DNA of 33,252 nt from Methanomicrobia archaeon (GCA_016930255.1 JAFGHB010000018.1:1-33252); one strand, 5' to 3'; numbered from the stretch's first letter, positions 16,104 to 25,820 are shown. Numbers and translations: made by a program. Notes: generated by a model from the letters alone, not told the origin.

Positions 16104-16568
16104 CTATTTCGCTTCACCGTCCACGCGCGGCGTTGTCTCCTGTAACTTCGTACTCAAGTAAAAAGAAGGAAAATGAAGTTGGATTTCACGTTCCGCGGCC
16201 GTTTCTGAATCAGACGCTTCTATAATATTGCGTCGCAGGTCTATACCATAATCGCCGCGTATGGTGCCAGGAACGGCCTCTTTTGGGTCCGTTACACCAA
16301 TTATTTTACGTGCTATGGTGATTGCATCTTCGCCTTCGAGTACGAACAATATCACTTCGCCCGAAGCCATGTAATCAACCAGCCCTTCAAAGAACTGCTG
16401 GTCTCGATGCTCCGCATAATGCTGCTCTATCAACTCTTTCGTTGGCTGGGTCAACTTCAAGGCGACGATTCGTAAACCTCGCTTCTCAAACCGATCGAGT
16501 ATTTTACCCACCAATCCTCGCTCTATGCCGCCTGGCTTTATCATTACCACCGTTCGTTCTTTAGCCAT
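16104..16568 (-). CDS. ndk: Nucleoside diphosphate kinase homologue with altered active site
   Basis: A 154-residue Ndk-fold protein beginning MAKERTVVMIKPGGIERGLVG, with family motifs 'YAEHRDQQFFEGLVDYMASG' and 'TDPKEAVPGTIRGDYGIDL'. The start ATG at 16568 is chosen because GGAGGTGA lies about 15 nt upstream and abuts the alternative TTG at 16581-16583. Normal Ndk transfers phosphate between NTPs and NDPs through a His in the motif N-x-x-H-[GA]-S-D. Here the motif reads NIIEASDS, with Glu (GAA at 16218-16220) at the His position. The nucleotide-binding residues otherwise look conserved. Ordinary kinase activity is therefore doubtful; a regulatory or structural nucleotide-binding role, or a sequencing error, are alternatives. 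Confidence 0.88.
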   Translation of the reverse strand: MAKERTVVMIKPGGIERGLVGKILDRFEKRGLRIVALKLTQPTKELIEQHYAEHRDQQFFEGLVDYMASGEVILFVLEGEDAITIARKIIGVTDPKEAVPGTIRGDYGIDLRRNIIEASDSETAAEREIQLHFPSFYLSTKLQETTPRVDGEAK

Positions 16569-16839
16569 TTTAACCCGGAACAATCACCTCCTTCGCAACA
16601 CGGCTCTCGTATCCGTTTCGTTTTTTTAATCGTGCAGTCGTCCAGACAGCACATTGGTACGTGAGGTTTATTACTGAAGGATGTGTAATAAAAAATGTAG
16701 CTAAAATGTATTTCCCGTAGGAACACTATCTCTACGAATAATCTCCGTGAGCCAACGATACAATGGCCTGCCGCAAGGGTCGTGGAGGGAGAAAGCGAAA
16801 ATGCTTTAGTGGGTGGGGTAGTAAAGTGGAGATAGGAAC

Positions 16840-17259
16840 ATGGAACATTCGAAGACGAAGAACGCTTTGGTGAAGAAGGTGATTGCAACAGGAGCAGCGC
16901 CCGGTGCGATCGGGCCGTACAGCCAGGGCATCCTCGTAGGAACGATGCTCTTCTGCTCGGGTCAGATTCCGCTTGATCCTGAGACTGGTGAGCTGGTGCG
17001 CGGCGGTATAGAAGCGCAGACGCGTCAGGTACTGGACAATCTCGGTGCCGTGCTCAAGGCGGCGGGAATGGATTATGGTGATGTGGTCAGTGTTACGGTC
17101 TTCCTGGACGATATGGAGGACTTCGCCCGGTTCAATCAGGTGTACGCGGAGTATTTCAAGATCGATGAGCAGCCGCCGGCACGCTGCGCGGTGGAAGTAA
17201 AAAGGCTGCCAAAGGACGCCTGTGTGGAGATCACGTTGATCGCGATGAAAACGCAGTGA
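16840..17259 (+). CDS. ridA: RidA/YjgF-family enamine/imine deaminase
   Basis: A 139-residue trimeric RidA protein, which hydrolyses reactive enamine/imine intermediates such as 2-aminoacrylate. Conserved features are '[10 protein letters not shown]', '[13 protein letters not shown]', the substrate-binding Arg in 'PPARCAVEV' (residue 115) and the late Glu in 'CVEITLIA' (residue 130). The N-terminus is about ten residues longer than usual. A GGAGATAGG ribosome-binding site precedes the ATG. It is a single gene, divergent from ndk. Confidence 0.95.
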   Translation: MEHSKTKNALVKKVIATGAAPGAIGPYSQGILVGTMLFCSGQIPLDPETGELVRGGIEAQTRQVLDNLGAVLKAAGMDYGDVVSVTVFLDDMEDFARFNQVYAEYFKIDEQPPARCAVEVKRLPKDACVEITLIAMKTQ

Positions 17260-17333
17260 TAGGGATTAGCTCGATGACGTGCAGATACGAAAAGTCGCCT
17301 AGCTAAAGTCGCTATCACTCTCTCTCAAAGAAC

Positions 17334-17615
17334 TCATTTCAATTTCCGCCGTTCCTGCAGTACGAGCATAATGATCCCACCATAGAATATAATACCCGCC
17401 GGCGTGTACACGCTCAAGGTTGTGTACAGGAGTATCTGGATTATTTTCAAGCAGCTGATGATACCGGCAAGTAGCGCACCCCAGTACTTCAATTCCCAGA
17501 GACCGTAACCCGCAACGATAAAACCTATTCCGGTGAGGAGCGCGAAGAGCGCTAACGGCGTAAAGTCATGATAATTGAACCGGAGTATGTTTACCGTGAT
17601 CATCAGGCCGACCAC
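17334..17615 (-). CDS. Small multi-helix membrane protein, start uncertain
   Basis: At least 93 residues with three or four membrane helices ('FALLTGIGFIVAGYGLWEL', 'GALLAGIISCLKIIQILLY', 'AGIIFYGGIIMLVL'); not assigned to a family. The GTG at 17613-17615 falls inside a hydrophobic stretch that continues upstream in the same frame ('KTFWTCQVLFVVG') to a stop at 17673-17675, with no ATG, GTG or TTG on the way. The true start may be a rare codon, or the 5' end may be damaged. A minus-strand TATA-like TTTTATACG lies near 17692-17700. Confidence 0.55.
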   Translation of the reverse strand: MVGLMITVNILRFNYHDFTPLALFALLTGIGFIVAGYGLWELKYWGALLAGIISCLKIIQILLYTTLSVYTPAGIIFYGGIIMLVLQERRKLK

Positions 17616-17775
17616 AAATAATACCTGGCACGTCCAGAAGGTCTTCGGCTTACTCAGAGTTATATTCGTTCCTTACGTACTGAATATGAAACGTATAAAA
17701 GTTAGGTTTTGTCCATTCACAAACGGATGAAAGTGCAAGAATCTTTATTAGAGCAAGAAATAATTAAGTTTTAAA

Positions 17776-18261
17776 ATGCAAAAATCAGTCGTTTTCACCG
17801 CTACAGTTCTTATGGTGCTCCTAGTTCTGGCCACTAATTTCTTTACAAATCAGACGGCCGCAGTCCGCGCTCTTTCTATCGGTGATGCAGGCACTAACGA
17901 AGGCGTTAACTATGATGCTGGAGCACCCGTGGATAGCAGCCCGGTTATAGAGCTGCCAGAAATTTGGACACGCGAGCCTGGCCGAGTGCCGGAGGTGAGG
18001 AAGAAGAATTACGCTTTCACAATTTGCATCCTGTATGCCACCTTCTTCTCTTCGTTATCGATTATATTTATGCTGGTACGGTTTAAATTTGTTGCGTTGG
18101 TGTGTATGGTACTAACTATTTTCTACGTGATGCTGTTCGTGTTAATCGGAATGGATCCCCAGGAATATATGGCATGGGCTCACACGGCGCATCTCTTTCG
18201 ATACTGCACCGCGACATCGGGAGTGTTAAATCAGTCCAGTGATTTAGTAAATATAACCTGA
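17776..18261 (+). CDS. Membrane protein of unknown function
   Basis: A 161-residue protein with an N-terminal signal-like helix (residues 5-24), an extracytoplasmic stretch of about 55 residues, and two close membrane helices ('FTICILYATFFSSLSIIFML' and 'FVALVCMVLTIFYVMLFVLI'). The tail contains 'AWAHTAHLF'. No family recognised. A TATA-like TTTATTAG about 33 nt before the ATG suggests a leaderless message. Confidence 0.65.
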   Translation: MQKSVVFTATVLMVLLVLATNFFTNQTAAVRALSIGDAGTNEGVNYDAGAPVDSSPVIELPEIWTREPGRVPEVRKKNYAFTICILYATFFSSLSIIFMLVRFKFVALVCMVLTIFYVMLFVLIGMDPQEYMAWAHTAHLFRYCTATSGVLNQSSDLVNIT

Positions 18262-18314
18262 CCCCCCGGGCGGTTAAGGAGATGCTGCTTCCTGATTGTC
18301 TCCTGCTGTACCCG

Positions 18315-19370
18315 CTATCTGGGAATAATAAATCGTTTACTTCTCTCTGCACTCAGAATCGTGCTCAATTCTTCCGTTACCCGTTTATTGTCCGGAAAAT
18401 CATCAATTTGACCAGCACAGATCTTTTCGATTATCTCCCCTGGGATTGAGCGATGCTGCGCTACGTAGAGTTCATACAGAAGATCAATGATTGACTTGTA
18501 ATTCGCTTTATCACTTTCTTTCATGGCATCAAAGTACTTCTCCCGATGTTCAAACTCCAGATAGAGCCGTGGATACCCGTTTCTGCGGAGCACGAAATTG
18601 AGCAACGCGCGGCTGAGTCGTCCGTTGCCGTCTGTGAACGGATAAATCGTAACGAATTTCGTATGGAGCAGGACAGCGAGTTCGAGCGGATGCAGCTTGC
18701 TTTTATTCGCTCGATACCAGGTAATCAACTCGTGCATAAGCTGAGGGATCTCAAACGGCGGTGGTGGCACATACCCTGCCTTCTCGATGTACTCTTTGGT
18801 ACGGCGGTATTCACCGGACGATTCGGCAAGGTTACGCATGATTATGGTATGCATCTTCTTGATCAGCCGCTCAGAGACCTCGCCGGTGTACGTCGCCAGA
18901 AACTGATCGAGCTCTTCCACGTTTACGAGCTCGTACACCTCGCGGAGCGATTTGCCGCCTGGCGTTAGGCGATGCTCAAGCAGTTCTTCTGCCTGGCGAG
19001 CGGTGATCGTATTGCCTTCAATCGCCGTTGTGCCCTGAGCGTAGTGCACAAACACCGTCGTTTCGTACCGTTGAAATAAGTCGGGATATAACTCCTCGAA
19101 CAGCCGGTAACCATACCGCAACTGCTCTAACTTTAACGCCCGTTTTTGGTCAAGGAACGCGCAGCGGAGTTTTTTCAGTCGTGACTCGGTGTACGTTTTT
19201 AACTTACTTTTTTCAAATTCAGTTAGCTTCTCCCTGAATGCGTCCGGGGTGATTTTACTCAAGCTGCCAACGTAGAACGTCAGAGCAGTAGTTGAACCGT
19301 TAACCTTTACTTTATCTTGCAAATAGAGATATCGATGTCCCTTAATGATCTTGATCTCTAATTTCATCAT
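18315..19370 (-). CDS. Fic-domain protein with non-canonical core motif
   Basis: A 351-residue Fic/DOC-superfamily protein of the self-inhibited class II type. The N-terminal part holds the inhibitory-helix-like 'TTAIEGNTIT' near residue 115, and the Fic core lies near 243-253. Canonical Fic proteins transfer AMP or related groups to a protein hydroxyl using His in H-P-F-x-D-G-N-G-R. Here the core reads YPFTDGNGRLSR, with Tyr at that position, so classical AMPylation is doubtful, while the phosphate-binding loop is kept. The C-terminal extension of about 70 residues is helical. A minus-strand TATA box (19394-19402) about 28 nt before the ATG predicts a leaderless message. It is a host gene, full length. 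Confidence 0.85.
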   Translation of the reverse strand: MMKLEIKIIKGHRYLYLQDKVKVNGSTTALTFYVGSLSKITPDAFREKLTEFEKSKLKTYTESRLKKLRCAFLDQKRALKLEQLRYGYRLFEELYPDLFQRYETTVFVHYAQGTTAIEGNTITARQAEELLEHRLTPGGKSLREVYELVNVEELDQFLATYTGEVSERLIKKMHTIIMRNLAESSGEYRRTKEYIEKAGYVPPPPFEIPQLMHELITWYRANKSKLHPLELAVLLHTKFVTIYPFTDGNGRLSRALLNFVLRRNGYPRLYLEFEHREKYFDAMKESDKANYKSIIDLLYELYVAQHRSIPGEIIEKICAGQIDDFPDNKRVTEELSTILSAERSKRFIIPR

Positions 19371-19728
19371 GGTAACTTATGCGTCACATAGAGTTATAAA
19401 TAGTGCGGAAACGGGGAAACTTCGGCGAGCGCCGTTACTTTGCTTAAGACCGCTCGAACAGCTTTTAGCGGTCGGTGGCTTTTCATATCAAGGAAAGTAA
19501 AGAGCCGTTCGAAGGCCAAAAGCTTCTTTGGTGGTGCCACTAAAGCAAGGAGAAGTTTCGCACACGCGCTGGGGTGTTGGGGCTTTACTCTAAAAGTCTG
19601 AAAAATCATCGACTTTAGGAGCAAACATCATACTTTAGGAGCAGAGGGCACTTTGGGAGCAAAGCCGGGTGTTGGCAAAACTTTATATATGATACTTCCC
19701 TCTTACTTATGGTGGAGGTGTTGTATAG
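19371..19728 (+). promoter_or_regulatory. Divergent fic/clpB control region
   Basis: It contains the minus-strand fic TATA box (19394-19402), three direct repeats, the clpB TATA box TTTATATAT at 19682-19690 and the GGAGGTG Shine-Dalgarno at about 19713-19719, just before the clpB ATG. No gene is supported: a 76-codon minus-strand frame runs through the repeats and is probably chance. Confidence 0.7.
19612..19663 (+). repeat. Three direct repeats upstream of the clpB promoter
   Basis: ACTTTAGGAGCAAA (19612-19625), ACTTTAGGAGCAGA (19632-19645) and ACTTTGGGAGCAAA (19650-19663) start 20 and 18 nt apart, roughly two helical turns, and end about 20 nt before the TATA box. That is the layout of tandem binding sites for an activator or a heat-shock regulator. 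They do not resemble the published Phr or HSR1 sites that I know. Confidence 0.7.
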
Positions 19729-22314
19729 ATGAGACTTGATAAATTAACCGTAAAGGCGCAGGAAGCGCTGCAGGAGGCAAAGAACCTTGCTGATACGTAC
19801 AATCAGCAGCAGGTAGATGTGGAACACTTATTGTTAGCGCTGGTTGAACAGCCGGAAGGTATTGTCATTCCGATATTGCAGAAGATAGGGGTTGACATTG
19901 GCCAGCTCAAGTCACGTATTAACGAGCATTTAGAGTCACAGCCGCAGGTTTATGGCGGGGGCGGCGGCGTTGACCAGCTTTACATCTCGCCGCGATTGAA
20001 TAAGGTGCTGGAAGCTGCGTGGAAGGAAGCGCAAGCGATGAAGGACGAGTACATGAGCACCGAGCACATGCTGCTCGCAATTGCCGATGAGACGGATGCC
20101 GGGTCGCCAGAGCTCTTGAAGGGACTGGGCGCGACCAAAGACAGGATATTCGAAGCCTTGACGTCTATTCGCGGCGGGCAGCGGATTACGGATCAGAGCC
20201 CCGAAGATAAATACCAGGCGTTGGAACGCTACACGCGTGATCTTACAGAACTCGCACGTCGGGGGAAGCTCGACCCGGTTATCGGCAGGAATGATGAGAT
20301 CAGGCGGGTGATGCAGGTTTTGTCGCGCCGCAGGAAGAACAATCCGGTGCTCATCGGCGATGCAGGCGTCGGTAAGACCGCGATCGCAGAAGGGTTAGCG
20401 CAGCGGATTGTTAATGGCGATGTGCCGGAGACGTTGAAGGATAAGCGTGTTTTAGCGCTCGATATGGGCGCGTTAATTGCCGGTGCGAAGTTCCGGGGTG
20501 AGTTTGAAGACCGGCTTAAGGCGGTGTTAAAAGAGATTGATGAGTCAGCAGGTCAAATTGTCCTCTTTATCGATGAGTTACACACGGTTGTGGGTGCAGG
20601 CGCGGCAGAAGGCGCAGTCGACGCGTCGAATTTGCTTAAGCCCGCCTTGGCACGTGGCGAACTCCGCTGTGTCGGTGCGACCACGACCGATGAGTATCGG
20701 AAGTATATCGAGAAGGACGCGGCGTTGGAACGCCGATTCCAGCCGATTACGGTTCGCGAGCCGTCGGTTGAGGATACCATTTCGATCCTGCGCGGTTTGA
20801 AGGAGCGATATGAACTGCATCATGGCGTCCGGATTCAGGATTCCGCGCTGGTCGCCGCAGCTACGCTCTCGAGTAGATACATCACCGATCGATTCCTGCC
20901 GGACAAGGCGATCGACGTGGTTGACGAAGCGGCTTCGAAGTTGCGAACAGAGATCGACAGTATGCCGGTTGAGATCGACGAGGTGGAGCGCAAGATCAGG
21001 CAACTGGAGATCGAGGAGCAGGCGTTGAAGCGCGAGAAGGACAAGGAATCAAAGGAGCGGCTCGAAAAGATCCGGAAGGATCTGGCAGCGTTAAAAGAAA
21101 CAAGTGACCAGCTCAAAGCGCGCTGGCAGAACGAAAAGGAGGTGATACAGCGCAGGAGAGCGATCAAGGAGAAGATCGACCAGACGAAGATAGAAGAGCA
21201 GCAGGCGGAGCGCAGTGGCGATTTAGAGCGTGTGGCGAAGATCCGCTACGGGACGCTGTTCGAGCTGCAAAACGAGTTGAACGCGCAGAATGAGAAACTG
21301 CAGGAGCTGCAGAAAGATCAGATGATGCTCAAGGAGGAGGTTGGTGCAGAGGACGTTGCCGAGGTGATTGCAAAATGGTCCGGGATTCCGGTCTCGAAGA
21401 TGTGTGAAGGCGAGACCGAGAAACTGCTTCATATGGAAGAACGACTGAAGCAGCGTGTTGTGGGCCAGGACAAAGCGATTTCGTTGATCTCCAATGCGAT
21501 TAGACGTGCACGAGCAGGTCTCAGCGATCCGAACAGACCCATCGGGTCCTTCATATTCTTGGGGCCTACGGGTGTCGGTAAGACGGAACTGGCAAAGGCG
21601 CTCGCAGAATTCCTCTTCGATGATGAGCGTGCGATGGTACGTATGGATATGTCGGAGTTCATGGAACGGCACTCGATTGCGCGGCTCATCGGCGCACCAC
21701 CGGGCTACGTAGGCTATGAAGAGGGCGGATTCCTGACCGAAGCCGTGCGCAGAAAGCAGTACACGGTCGTTCTCTTTGACGAAATCGAGAAGGCGCACAA
21801 CGACGTCTTCAATCTGCTGTTGCAAATTCTGGACGACGGTCGGCTGACTGATGGGCATGGCAGGACCGTAAATTTCAAAAATACCGTGATCATCATGACC
21901 TCTAACATTGCCACACCGTTTATTCAGGACTCGAGCGGCAAGGAACTGGAAGATAAAGTAATGGAAGCGCTGAAAGCGCGATTCAGACCGGAATTCCTCA
22001 ATCGTATCGACGAGATTATCACGTTCAATCCGCTGGGCATGGCGGAATTGAAGCTGATTGTGGAGATTCAAATGCGGCATCTGCAAGAGCGACTGGCCGA
22101 TAGGAAACTCACGATTTCCGTGAGCGATAGCGCAAAGGAACTGATAGCGAGTCAAGGATTCGATCCGGTATTCGGCGCGCGACCGGTGAAGCGAACAATT
22201 CAACGACTGATCGAAGACCCGTTATCAAAGAAGATTCTGGACGGCGAGTTCGGCGAAGGCGATACGATCAAAGCAGACGTCTCGGACGGAGCGATCGCGT
22301 TCTCGCGCGCTTAG
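19729..22314 (+). CDS. clpB: ClpB protein disaggregase
   Basis: An 861-residue Hsp100 chaperone that rescues aggregated proteins with Hsp70 partners. Order: double Clp N-domain (1-145), AAA+ 1 with Walker A GDAGVGKT near 210 and Walker B '[14 protein letters not shown]' near 279, the coiled-coil M-domain (about 395-530), AAA+ 2 with GPTGVGKT near 612 and '[11 protein letters not shown]' near 681, and the C-terminal D2-small domain. All four ATPase motifs look intact. ClpB is patchy in archaea and is generally thought to have come from bacteria. The base composition looks more G+C-rich than that of the archaellum genes. The start is fixed by GGAGGTG and the TATA box. Confidence 0.97.
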   Translation: MRLDKLTVKAQEALQEAKNLADTYNQQQVDVEHLLLALVEQPEGIVIPILQKIGVDIGQLKSRINEHLESQPQVYGGGGGVDQLYISPRLNKVLEAAWKEAQAMKDEYMSTEHMLLAIADETDAGSPELLKGLGATKDRIFEALTSIRGGQRITDQSPEDKYQALERYTRDLTELARRGKLDPVIGRNDEIRRVMQVLSRRRKNNPVLIGDAGVGKTAIAEGLAQRIVNGDVPETLKDKRVLALDMGALIAGAKFRGEFEDRLKAVLKEIDESAGQIVLFIDELHTVVGAGAAEGAVDASNLLKPALARGELRCVGATTTDEYRKYIEKDAALERRFQPITVREPSVEDTISILRGLKERYELHHGVRIQDSALVAAATLSSRYITDRFLPDKAIDVVDEAASKLRTEIDSMPVEIDEVERKIRQLEIEEQALKREKDKESKERLEKIRKDLAALKETSDQLKARWQNEKEVIQRRRAIKEKIDQTKIEEQQAERSGDLERVAKIRYGTLFELQNELNAQNEKLQELQKDQMMLKEEVGAEDVAEVIAKWSGIPVSKMCEGETEKLLHMEERLKQRVVGQDKAISLISNAIRRARAGLSDPNRPIGSFIFLGPTGVGKTELAKALAEFLFDDERAMVRMDMSEFMERHSIARLIGAPPGYVGYEEGGFLTEAVRRKQYTVVLFDEIEKAHNDVFNLLLQILDDGRLTDGHGRTVNFKNTVIIMTSNIATPFIQDSSGKELEDKVMEALKARFRPEFLNRIDEIITFNPLGMAELKLIVEIQMRHLQERLADRKLTISVSDSAKELIASQGFDPVFGARPVKRTIQRLIEDPLSKKILDGEFGEGDTIKADVSDGAIAFSRA

Positions 22315-22359
22315 GCGCTCCGTTCCCGTAGCAAGCAGTTTCGGCGAAAAGGAATCGTA

Positions 22360-22380
22360 AAGGGCTCGGCCCCCTTTTTT
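22360..22380 (+). terminator. Terminator after clpB
   Basis: AAGGG at 22360-22364 pairs with CCCTT at 22372-22376, and the run of six Ts (22375-22380) follows directly. Confidence 0.6.
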
Positions 22381-22417
22381 GGCCAGGAGAGTCGATAAGG
22401 GCAGGGGTTCTAGCCAC

Positions 22418-23275
22418 TCAGCGATACAGCTCTTTTCGTCTTGCTTCGAGCATCTCGTTGTCGTGACCGAGGTACTCGGCAGCGGTCATCACAGTCACGT
22501 CGTTTTCAGCGGCACAGTCGTACACCTCGGGGATCCGTTCCTTATACTTCAGGTCACGCATAAAATGGTGCTCTACTATTAGGGTCCTCACCGCAGTCTC
22601 CGCTATGATCCGGTTGATATTCTCGATGGCCAGTTCCAGACTCTTCTGCGAGTACCGGAAGCCGAGCATATAGGTCATCGGGCCGTCCAGAATCAGGAGG
22701 TCTGGATTTTCTTTGAGGATGAAGTCCGCCTGATCCGCGACAGAAGGTCCCTCGACATCGCTGGTGAAGACCAGCTTCTCATCGCCACACGAGATGCTTA
22801 CCTCGACCACGTAGCCCAGTCTGGGATTCGTGCCGTGATAGACCGCCGGGGAGAATGTAATGGTTGTCGAGCCGTGCGTGTATTCGTTTCCGTCTGCAAT
22901 ATCCAGGGACTTTGGTAGTTCGTCAAGCTGCTCAAGGAAATGAGCAGCACGGCCCGCTTGGCTCTTGTTGATCTTATCCGTCGGATGCTTGAGGTAAACG
23001 ATCTTGCCTTCGTAGACTTCGGGCTCATAAGGGTCGTGGTGATCGTAATGGTAATGGGTAACGATGAGGACATCGCTTCGTGCTGCGTGGTCTTTTATAG
23101 CAGCCCAGCGCTCGGTCATCCGCTGCTCTTCGATCGGATGTGGCGGTAATCCGTATCTACTCGGCGCTAACGATACGCCCGGATCGATGAGCACGGCAAT
23201 GTCGTCGGTCTCTACAAAGGTCGCCATAGACCGCACACCAAAGCTGTCAAACGCCAGCGGTTTTACGTTGAACAT
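22418..23275 (-). CDS. UPF0282 metallo-beta-lactamase-fold hydrolase
   Basis: A 285-residue predicted metallo-hydrolase. The metal-binding motif HYHYDHH sits at residues 74-80, with later ligands in 'FTSDVEGP' and 'LIVEHHFMRD'. The opening 'VKPLAFDSFGVRSMATFVET' fits the archaeal UPF0282 family. The reaction is not known. It is transcribed away from the DUF3160 gene, with about 70 nt between the two starts. Confidence 0.88.
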   Translation of the reverse strand: MFNVKPLAFDSFGVRSMATFVETDDIAVLIDPGVSLAPSRYGLPPHPIEEQRMTERWAAIKDHAARSDVLIVTHYHYDHHDPYEPEVYEGKIVYLKHPTDKINKSQAGRAAHFLEQLDELPKSLDIADGNEYTHGSTTITFSPAVYHGTNPRLGYVVEVSISCGDEKLVFTSDVEGPSVADQADFILKENPDLLILDGPMTYMLGFRYSQKSLELAIENINRIIAETAVRTLIVEHHFMRDLKYKERIPEVYDCAAENDVTVMTAAEYLGHDNEMLEARRKELYR

Positions 23276-23348
23276 CGGATTCTCAGTATAAAGAGAGAGA
23301 ATCTATTCAGCATAAATCTTTTAAAGGTTAACGCACTTATACGCTTTA

Positions 23349-25691
23349 ATGGCATCAAAACCCTCCGTCTCCGGATGGATTTTGGTCTTCGCACTTATCA
23401 GTGCCGTCTGCTTCGGCGGCTGCCTCGAGCCGAGACCTACCGGGCCAGAAGAGGAGATATCGAGATTACAAACGGAGGCTATTGATCTATCGGACGTAGA
23501 AACAACTGCTGAGCTGCGGTTCATCGACTATTATTCATTACCTGCTCTGAACGTGAGCCTTCAAACCGCACAATACACACTGCCTTTGGAAACCGATGAG
23601 ATCGCCAATTTCAATGAGTTCTCTAGGACAATTTCGTTGAACCCGGATGCGCTACGGCTATTGGAAACGAATGGGTTTGTCGTTATCAGTAACCCGTTCT
23701 ATCCACAAACGGAGGATATTACAGTGCCTTATAACATCCTGAAGGATCGAGAGATACCTGTTTTTATCACCTCGGATTCGCTCTTGCATCTGTACCATAT
23801 CCAATTTGACGAAACGCTGCGACAGGTAGAGGAACGCGAATTTTACGATATGATCTGGAATATCAGTATGACGCTGCTGAACGAATCACTGGCGGATTAT
23901 AGCAGCAACACAGGCGATGTAAAAGAGGCAGCGCGAAGGAATGCCGCCTATTTCGCCGTTGGTCTGAGTTTGTTACAGCCTCGTGAAGATCAATTATGTA
24001 CGGATGAATGGAACTGTAGAGATCCGGGTATAGCGAGCGCATATTTCGACCTTGAGGATTTGGCAACGTACAGCTTCGAGGTGCCTGATTTCGTTAAAGC
24101 GGACGTTGAAGCGGAACTGGCATTGATAGAAGAACATGCGGGCTTTGTGGAATCTCCTATCTTCAGATACGAGGAGGATTACTCGCAGTACGTCCCACGT
24201 GGCCATTATACCCGCAGCGAAATGCTGAAGAACTATTTCAAGGCGTTCATGTGGTACGGACGCATGAGCTTCTTGCTGAAAGGCGGCCCTGAAGGGATAG
24301 TCTCCGCGGAAGACGCGAAACTACAGACGATGGATGCGGCGCTTATCGCTTCGGAATTCACCGGCAATCAGGAATTGCAGGATAAGTGGGACAGAATCTA
24401 TTCCGTAACGGCATTCTACGTCGGGCTTTCTGACGATTTAGGCCCATATGAGTATAGGGACGCACTGAATTCAGTGTTTACGGGGTCGTTCGAGCCGGCA
24501 GCATTAACCGAAGAGAGCGTGGACGATTTGAAAACAAAATTGGCTGAATATAGCGCGCCGCGAATATACGGAGGAACTGGCGATTGTGAGATTCCGCCGC
24601 CCTTCACGCCCGAGCAGGCAGATCAATGCCTGGAGGCAACCAAGGGATTTAGATTGATGGGCCAGCGGTTCATTCCCGATTCCTACATGTTCTCTAATCT
24701 GGTAGGGGCGTACACGGATGTCTATTTGGGTAATAAGGAGCCAAAACCGTTTACGTTCGTCATCTCAGGTGCCGGTCGACCGATACGGGGCTTTCCGCGC
24801 GGCTTGGACGTCATGGCGCTTTTGGGCTCCGATCGAGCACGGGAATTACTGGACGAGCTGGATGATTCCAATTATAAGCGATACGACGAGGCGTATAACG
24901 AATTAGAGGCTGAATTCAACGCGTTTAGCGATGCTGATTGGAACAGGAATCTATACTGGAGCTGGCTGTTTACGCTCAAGCCGTTGCTGAAGGAGTACGG
25001 GACGGGGTATCCGACGTTTATGCAGACAACGGCGTGGCAGGATAAGGAGCTTACCACCGCACTGGCCTCGTGGACCGAGCTGCGGCATGATACGATACTG
25101 TACGCGAAGCAGAGTTATACGATGGCGGAATCGGCGATGCCGATGCCGACGCCTGAGAAGAAAGTAGTCGGGTATGTCGAGCCGGTGCCTGAGTTTTACA
25201 ATCGGCTGCTCGCGTTGACACGAATGACCACTGACGGGTTGGAGAGCATGGACGTATTGGACGAAACGTCGAAATATCGGCTAGAGCGCTTGGAGACGAT
25301 TTTGGAGCGCCTGGTTGACCTCTCGCAGAAGGAATTGGAGAACGAGGAATTAACCGATGCGGACTACGAGTTCATCGAGAACTTCGGTGAGGAGTTGAAT
25401 GACGTCATCGCGGAGGTGGATGAGAAGGCGAAGAAGACGACCATCGTTGCGGACGTGCATACCGATGCAAATACCGGGCAGGTGCTGGAAGAGGGCGTTG
25501 GGTATGTTGATATTATCGTCGTTGCGTACAGGGTTCCGGACGGTCGGGTATTAGTGGGTGCGGGGCCGGTAATGAGCTATTACGAGTTCAAGCAGCCGAT
25601 GCAGGATAGACTCATCGACGAGCAATGGCGCGAGCTGCTGCAGTCAAAGCCACCGGAGCGGCCGGAGTGGTACGCTAATTTCGCGGTGTGA
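23349..25691 (+). CDS. DUF3160 lipoprotein
   Basis: A 780-residue exported protein. The signal peptide ends in a lipobox FGGC with Cys25, implying a lipid-anchored outer-surface protein. The rest is the DUF3160 domain, with 'VPVFITSDSLLHLYHIQFDETL'-type features early on and a long helical C-terminal half. Function unknown. A TATA-like CTTTTAAAGG (about 23318-23327) about 25 nt before the ATG suggests a leaderless message. It stands as a single gene. Confidence 0.88.
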   Translation: MASKPSVSGWILVFALISAVCFGGCLEPRPTGPEEEISRLQTEAIDLSDVETTAELRFIDYYSLPALNVSLQTAQYTLPLETDEIANFNEFSRTISLNPDALRLLETNGFVVISNPFYPQTEDITVPYNILKDREIPVFITSDSLLHLYHIQFDETLRQVEEREFYDMIWNISMTLLNESLADYSSNTGDVKEAARRNAAYFAVGLSLLQPREDQLCTDEWNCRDPGIASAYFDLEDLATYSFEVPDFVKADVEAELALIEEHAGFVESPIFRYEEDYSQYVPRGHYTRSEMLKNYFKAFMWYGRMSFLLKGGPEGIVSAEDAKLQTMDAALIASEFTGNQELQDKWDRIYSVTAFYVGLSDDLGPYEYRDALNSVFTGSFEPAALTEESVDDLKTKLAEYSAPRIYGGTGDCEIPPPFTPEQADQCLEATKGFRLMGQRFIPDSYMFSNLVGAYTDVYLGNKEPKPFTFVISGAGRPIRGFPRGLDVMALLGSDRARELLDELDDSNYKRYDEAYNELEAEFNAFSDADWNRNLYWSWLFTLKPLLKEYGTGYPTFMQTTAWQDKELTTALASWTELRHDTILYAKQSYTMAESAMPMPTPEKKVVGYVEPVPEFYNRLLALTRMTTDGLESMDVLDETSKYRLERLETILERLVDLSQKELENEELTDADYEFIENFGEELNDVIAEVDEKAKKTTIVADVHTDANTGQVLEEGVGYVDIIVVAYRVPDGRVLVGAGPVMSYYEFKQPMQDRLIDEQWRELLQSKPPERPEWYANFAV

Positions 25692-25812
25692 ACGAGCTGC
25701 GCAACGGTTGAAGTGACGGAGAGTGAAAGGGTCCAATCTAACTAACGGGGCGATAGCGTAGAAAAAAGATCGTGCGGAACGGAGATTCGTTATAGCTCCC
25801 CAAACAGTTACG

Positions 25813-25820
25813 TATATATA
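25813..25820 (+). promoter_or_regulatory. TATA box of corA
   Basis: TATATATA at 25813-25820, about 75 nt before the chosen corA start, leaves a leader of about 50 nt that contains the GAGGTGA ribosome-binding site (25877-25883). Confidence 0.5.

Noticed and set aside
19394-19624. A 76-codon minus-strand frame before clpB
   Set aside because: It overlaps the fic promoter and one of the clpB direct repeats; the region is better explained as regulatory DNA.
21223-22203. A 326-codon minus-strand frame
   Set aside because: It lies wholly inside clpB, whose motifs are intact; it is a codon-bias shadow.
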